From a bacterium UBP3_UBA1247 (GTDB lineage: Bacteria; UBA3054), in contig DBWD01000102.1 in NCBI GenBank assembly GCA_002308555.1, positions 1,038 to 7,037 on the forward strand: a stretch of 6,000 nucleotides of DNA. The letters run 5' to 3'. Below are positions 3,898-6,000 of the stretch, piece by piece (the stretch's first letter is position 1; each line of letters begins with the position of its first letter). Below the pieces are notes generated by a model. That model was not told where the DNA came from. It saw nothing but the letters and a program-made list of their open reading frames with translations, and made no database searches. Both the position numbers and the translations under genes were made by a program.

Positions 3898-6000
3898 TTA
3901 TTCCGCCTTGAAACTCCTCAATTCCATGGGAGCCAGCGTCAGGTCGACCTCGATGGTGTCCTGCAGGACGAAATAATCCTGGCGTTTTTCCTTGGTCACC
4001 AGCGGCCTGAGCTGTTTCACGCCGGCCAGGGGCAGGCTAACTCTGGCGGTCACGGGCTTCATGGTCTTGTTCACCACGGCGACGTAGGGGGAATTCTCGT
4101 AGACGCCCAGGTAAACGTTGAGCGGGTTGCCCTCTTTCTGCTTGACTTCCCCGAAGGGCACCAGGGGCAGCGCCAGGTAGTTCATGAAGAAGCGCCTGGT
4201 CACGCCGGCGAAGGGGAAGCAGGCCTGGTGGGACTGCTCGAAGGCGAGATATTTCGGATTGTCGAAAATAAAGGCCAGCAAGGGGTCGTACATGGAGTAT
4301 TCCCTGGAGCGGTACATGGTCTGGCCCGCCATGGAGGGAACTTTCTTGTTGTCCAGGCAGAGCGTCTTGGACTGGACGTTAGGCGTGATCTTGACCGCCC
4401 TCTCCGGATCGTCGCCCCGGTTGAAGAGCGCGTGGTATTCCCGTGAGGTGGCCGCCAGCGTTCCGAAGATCGGGCAGACCGGGGTCATGGGATAGTTGAA
4501 GACGTCGCCAAGAAGGGCGTCTTCATCGTTCGTCCAGGTGGAGACGGCCTTGGTGAGGTCGGAGGCGGTGATTTCGGGCAGCGGGAAGCCTTCCACGGGC
4601 AGGCAGCGCCTCCTCTTGATCTCCGTCCAGGTCGACAGGTCGTAATAGTAGAGGTTCTCATAGGGCATGCCGCCGGTGCGCCAGTTGTAGTAGATCAGGT
4701 TCCCGTTCCTGCCCAGGAGGGAGTTGTAGGCGGCGTTGACCTTGGAGAAGAAGGCGAATTTCTTGTTCTGGTACCAGCGGCGGTAGTCGTCGTTCCTGTT
4801 CATGGTGACTTCCGTGCGGAGCGCGTCGCCGGTCAATTGTATGCCCTTTTCCCCGGCGTAAAGCCTCAGGGCGTTGTCGCTGTACGAGACTGGGGTGAAG
4901 TTGGCGCGCTGGCGGATGATCAGGTTCTCGAAGATGGAGCGGGACCTTTCCGGGACGCTGGCCACCATCTCGTCTATGATGGACGCGAAGTCCTCGGCCA
5001 CGCCGTCGTAGGTGATGTCCACGCTGTCGCTAAGGGGAGCCGCTTCCCTGCTGTAGAAGTAAGGAGGATACTGCTTGCCGTCCATGCCCACGGCGTGCTT
5101 GTCCTTAAGCTTGTCGCTGCCGCCGTATTCGACCCTGGGGAAGATCTTCATCTTCAGGAAGCGGGCCATGTCGGCGCATTCGCCGATGTAATTGTTCCTT
5201 CTGCTGTTGTCTTCCTTGCGGTCGCTCATGTATTCCACGCCGTTGATCTCCTTCTTGTAGGAGATCGTGTAGTGTTCCGTCGGGAACATGACGGTGCCGT
5301 TGCTGCCGCCCCGGGAGTTCCAGGCCAGGGCCAGAGGCGAGAAGCCGTTCATGCCGAAGAAGAGGCTGTTCAGGACCGGCGCGAAGAAGACGCCGTCGCG
5401 CCCCATCATGGCTTCGCCTTCCGTCCAGACGTAGCGCTGGTATTTTTCCGGGAAACGCTCCTTCTGCTGGGGCACGGCGATGGTCAGGAAAGAATAGAGC
5501 GAGATGCGCAGGATAAGCGGTTTCTTGCTGAAGGGGGCGACCAGGTCGCCCGGATCGGCGATGGCCACGTTGAAGCCGTTCTTGATCTCGTCGTCGCCGG
5601 CCCAGACGATGAACTGCATCTTGTTCAGGTCATTGTTGAGAGGCAGCTGAAGCTGTTCCACGAACTGGTCGGGCCTCTGGTAAGGCAGCGTGTGGCCGGT
5701 CTGCACGCAGGGGGAATAAGTTCCGCCGCTCACCGAGACGGCGATGGTGCGGGGGGCGTCCTCGGGATACTCGATCTCCAGGAGGTAAGGCATGTTGAGT
5801 TTGAGCCTCACGCCCAGGTTGTAGCTGAAATAGCCCCTGTCCTGGGTGATGACGCGTCCCCTGCCGCCGAAGATGTTGGTGATCTCGGAGGCGTAGTAGC
5901 GCTGGCTGATCCTGTCCTTGACGGAGGGCGAATAGCGGCCGTCCGTCAGCTGGTGGACGTCGTTGGAGGCGCCGCACAGGACGCCGTCGTTCAAAGTCAG
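3898..6000 (-). CDS. Large glycosidase-like protein, 5' end off window
   Basis: 700 residues are visible. The frame is still open at base 6000, and the TTG at 5992-5994 is not a credible start (no ribosome site, no signal peptide), so the N-terminus lies outside. About 30-180 is beta-rich with YLLEIEYPEDAPRT and IAVSVSGG, like a carbohydrate-binding or jelly-roll module. About 185-540 is mixed alpha/beta; the stretch ECADMARFLKMKIFPRVEYGG followed later by PVSYSDNALRLYAGEKGI recalls the barrel region of GH42-like and Lentisphaerota glycosidase-like proteins. About 575-615 contains FPFAGVTRRFFMNYLALP. The last ~75 residues (VNKTMKPVTARVSLPL to LTLAPMELRSF) look like the small beta-sandwich that closes many glycoside hydrolases. 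I cannot place a catalytic acid pair, so this could be a binding protein that has lost activity. It is the first visible gene of the cluster; its TAA is 1 nt before the next ATG. Secretion is expected from context but unseen. Confidence 0.6.
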   Translation of the reverse strand: MTLNDGVLCGASNDVHQLTDGRYSPSVKDRISQRYYASEITNIFGGRGRVITQDRGYFSYNLGVRLKLNMPYLLEIEYPEDAPRTIAVSVSGGTYSPCVQTGHTLPYQRPDQFVEQLQLPLNNDLNKMQFIVWAGDDEIKNGFNVAIADPGDLVAPFSKKPLILRISLYSFLTIAVPQQKERFPEKYQRYVWTEGEAMMGRDGVFFAPVLNSLFFGMNGFSPLALAWNSRGGSNGTVMFPTEHYTISYKKEINGVEYMSDRKEDNSRRNNYIGECADMARFLKMKIFPRVEYGGSDKLKDKHAVGMDGKQYPPYFYSREAAPLSDSVDITYDGVAEDFASIIDEMVASVPERSRSIFENLIIRQRANFTPVSYSDNALRLYAGEKGIQLTGDALRTEVTMNRNDDYRRWYQNKKFAFFSKVNAAYNSLLGRNGNLIYYNWRTGGMPYENLYYYDLSTWTEIKRRRCLPVEGFPLPEITASDLTKAVSTWTNDEDALLGDVFNYPMTPVCPIFGTLAATSREYHALFNRGDDPERAVKITPNVQSKTLCLDNKKVPSMAGQTMYRSREYSMYDPLLAFIFDNPKYLAFEQSHQACFPFAGVTRRFFMNYLALPLVPFGEVKQKEGNPLNVYLGVYENSPYVAVVNKTMKPVTARVSLPLAGVKQLRPLVTKEKRQDYFVLQDTIEVDLTLAPMELRSFKAE

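Noticed and set aside
4184..4495. Plus-strand open frames opposite the glycosidase-like gene
   Set aside because: Short, without ribosome sites, and opposite a long continuous coding frame.
5992..5994. TTG as the start of the large minus-strand gene
   Set aside because: No ribosome site or signal peptide follows, and the frame remains open to the window edge, so this is an internal Leu codon.

Overview
The window holds one partial housekeeping gene, one small stand-alone enzyme gene, and a tightly packed cluster of envelope-protein genes on the opposite strand. The housekeeping and cluster DNA is G+C-rich (about 57-67% in spot counts by eye). A lipobox-type lipoprotein and several exported or membrane-anchored products point to a diderm bacterium. 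The large protein at the right edge reads like secreted glycosidase-like proteins I associate with Lentisphaerota/Verrucomicrobiota (PVC group, Victivallis-type). That host assignment is a tentative inference from family style, not something the sequence proves.

Layout. 1-999 (+) is the 3' three quarters of homoserine dehydrogenase (hom), running through the catalytic domain to a C-terminal ACT domain; its N-terminal NAD(P)-binding part lies off the left edge. 1000-1064 is an AT-rich spacer with a weak promoter-like element. 1065-1688 (+) is a class I SAM-dependent methyltransferase whose base composition (about 46% G+C) differs sharply from everything around it. 1692-1711 is a perfect 8-bp hairpin between the convergent methyltransferase and minus-strand genes, probably a terminator.

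1718-6000 (-) is a run of four genes read right to left with essentially no intergenic space. They are a large glycosidase-like protein (5' end off the window), a 125-aa single-pass membrane protein, a 241-aa exported protein with a C-terminal membrane anchor, and a 360-aa lipoprotein. The junctions are a 1-nt gap, an ATGA overlap and a second ATGA overlap, so they are almost certainly one transcription unit, whose promoter must lie beyond base 6000. All three complete products carry an envelope-targeting signal. I recognise no characterised family for the 125-aa and 360-aa proteins and only a loose fold resemblance for the 241-aa one.

The most plausible reading is a small, uncharacterised cell-envelope system built around a carbohydrate-active or carbohydrate-binding protein. 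The sequence supports co-expression and location better than it supports any specific chemistry. No tRNA, rRNA, CRISPR array, insertion sequence or integration site was seen.
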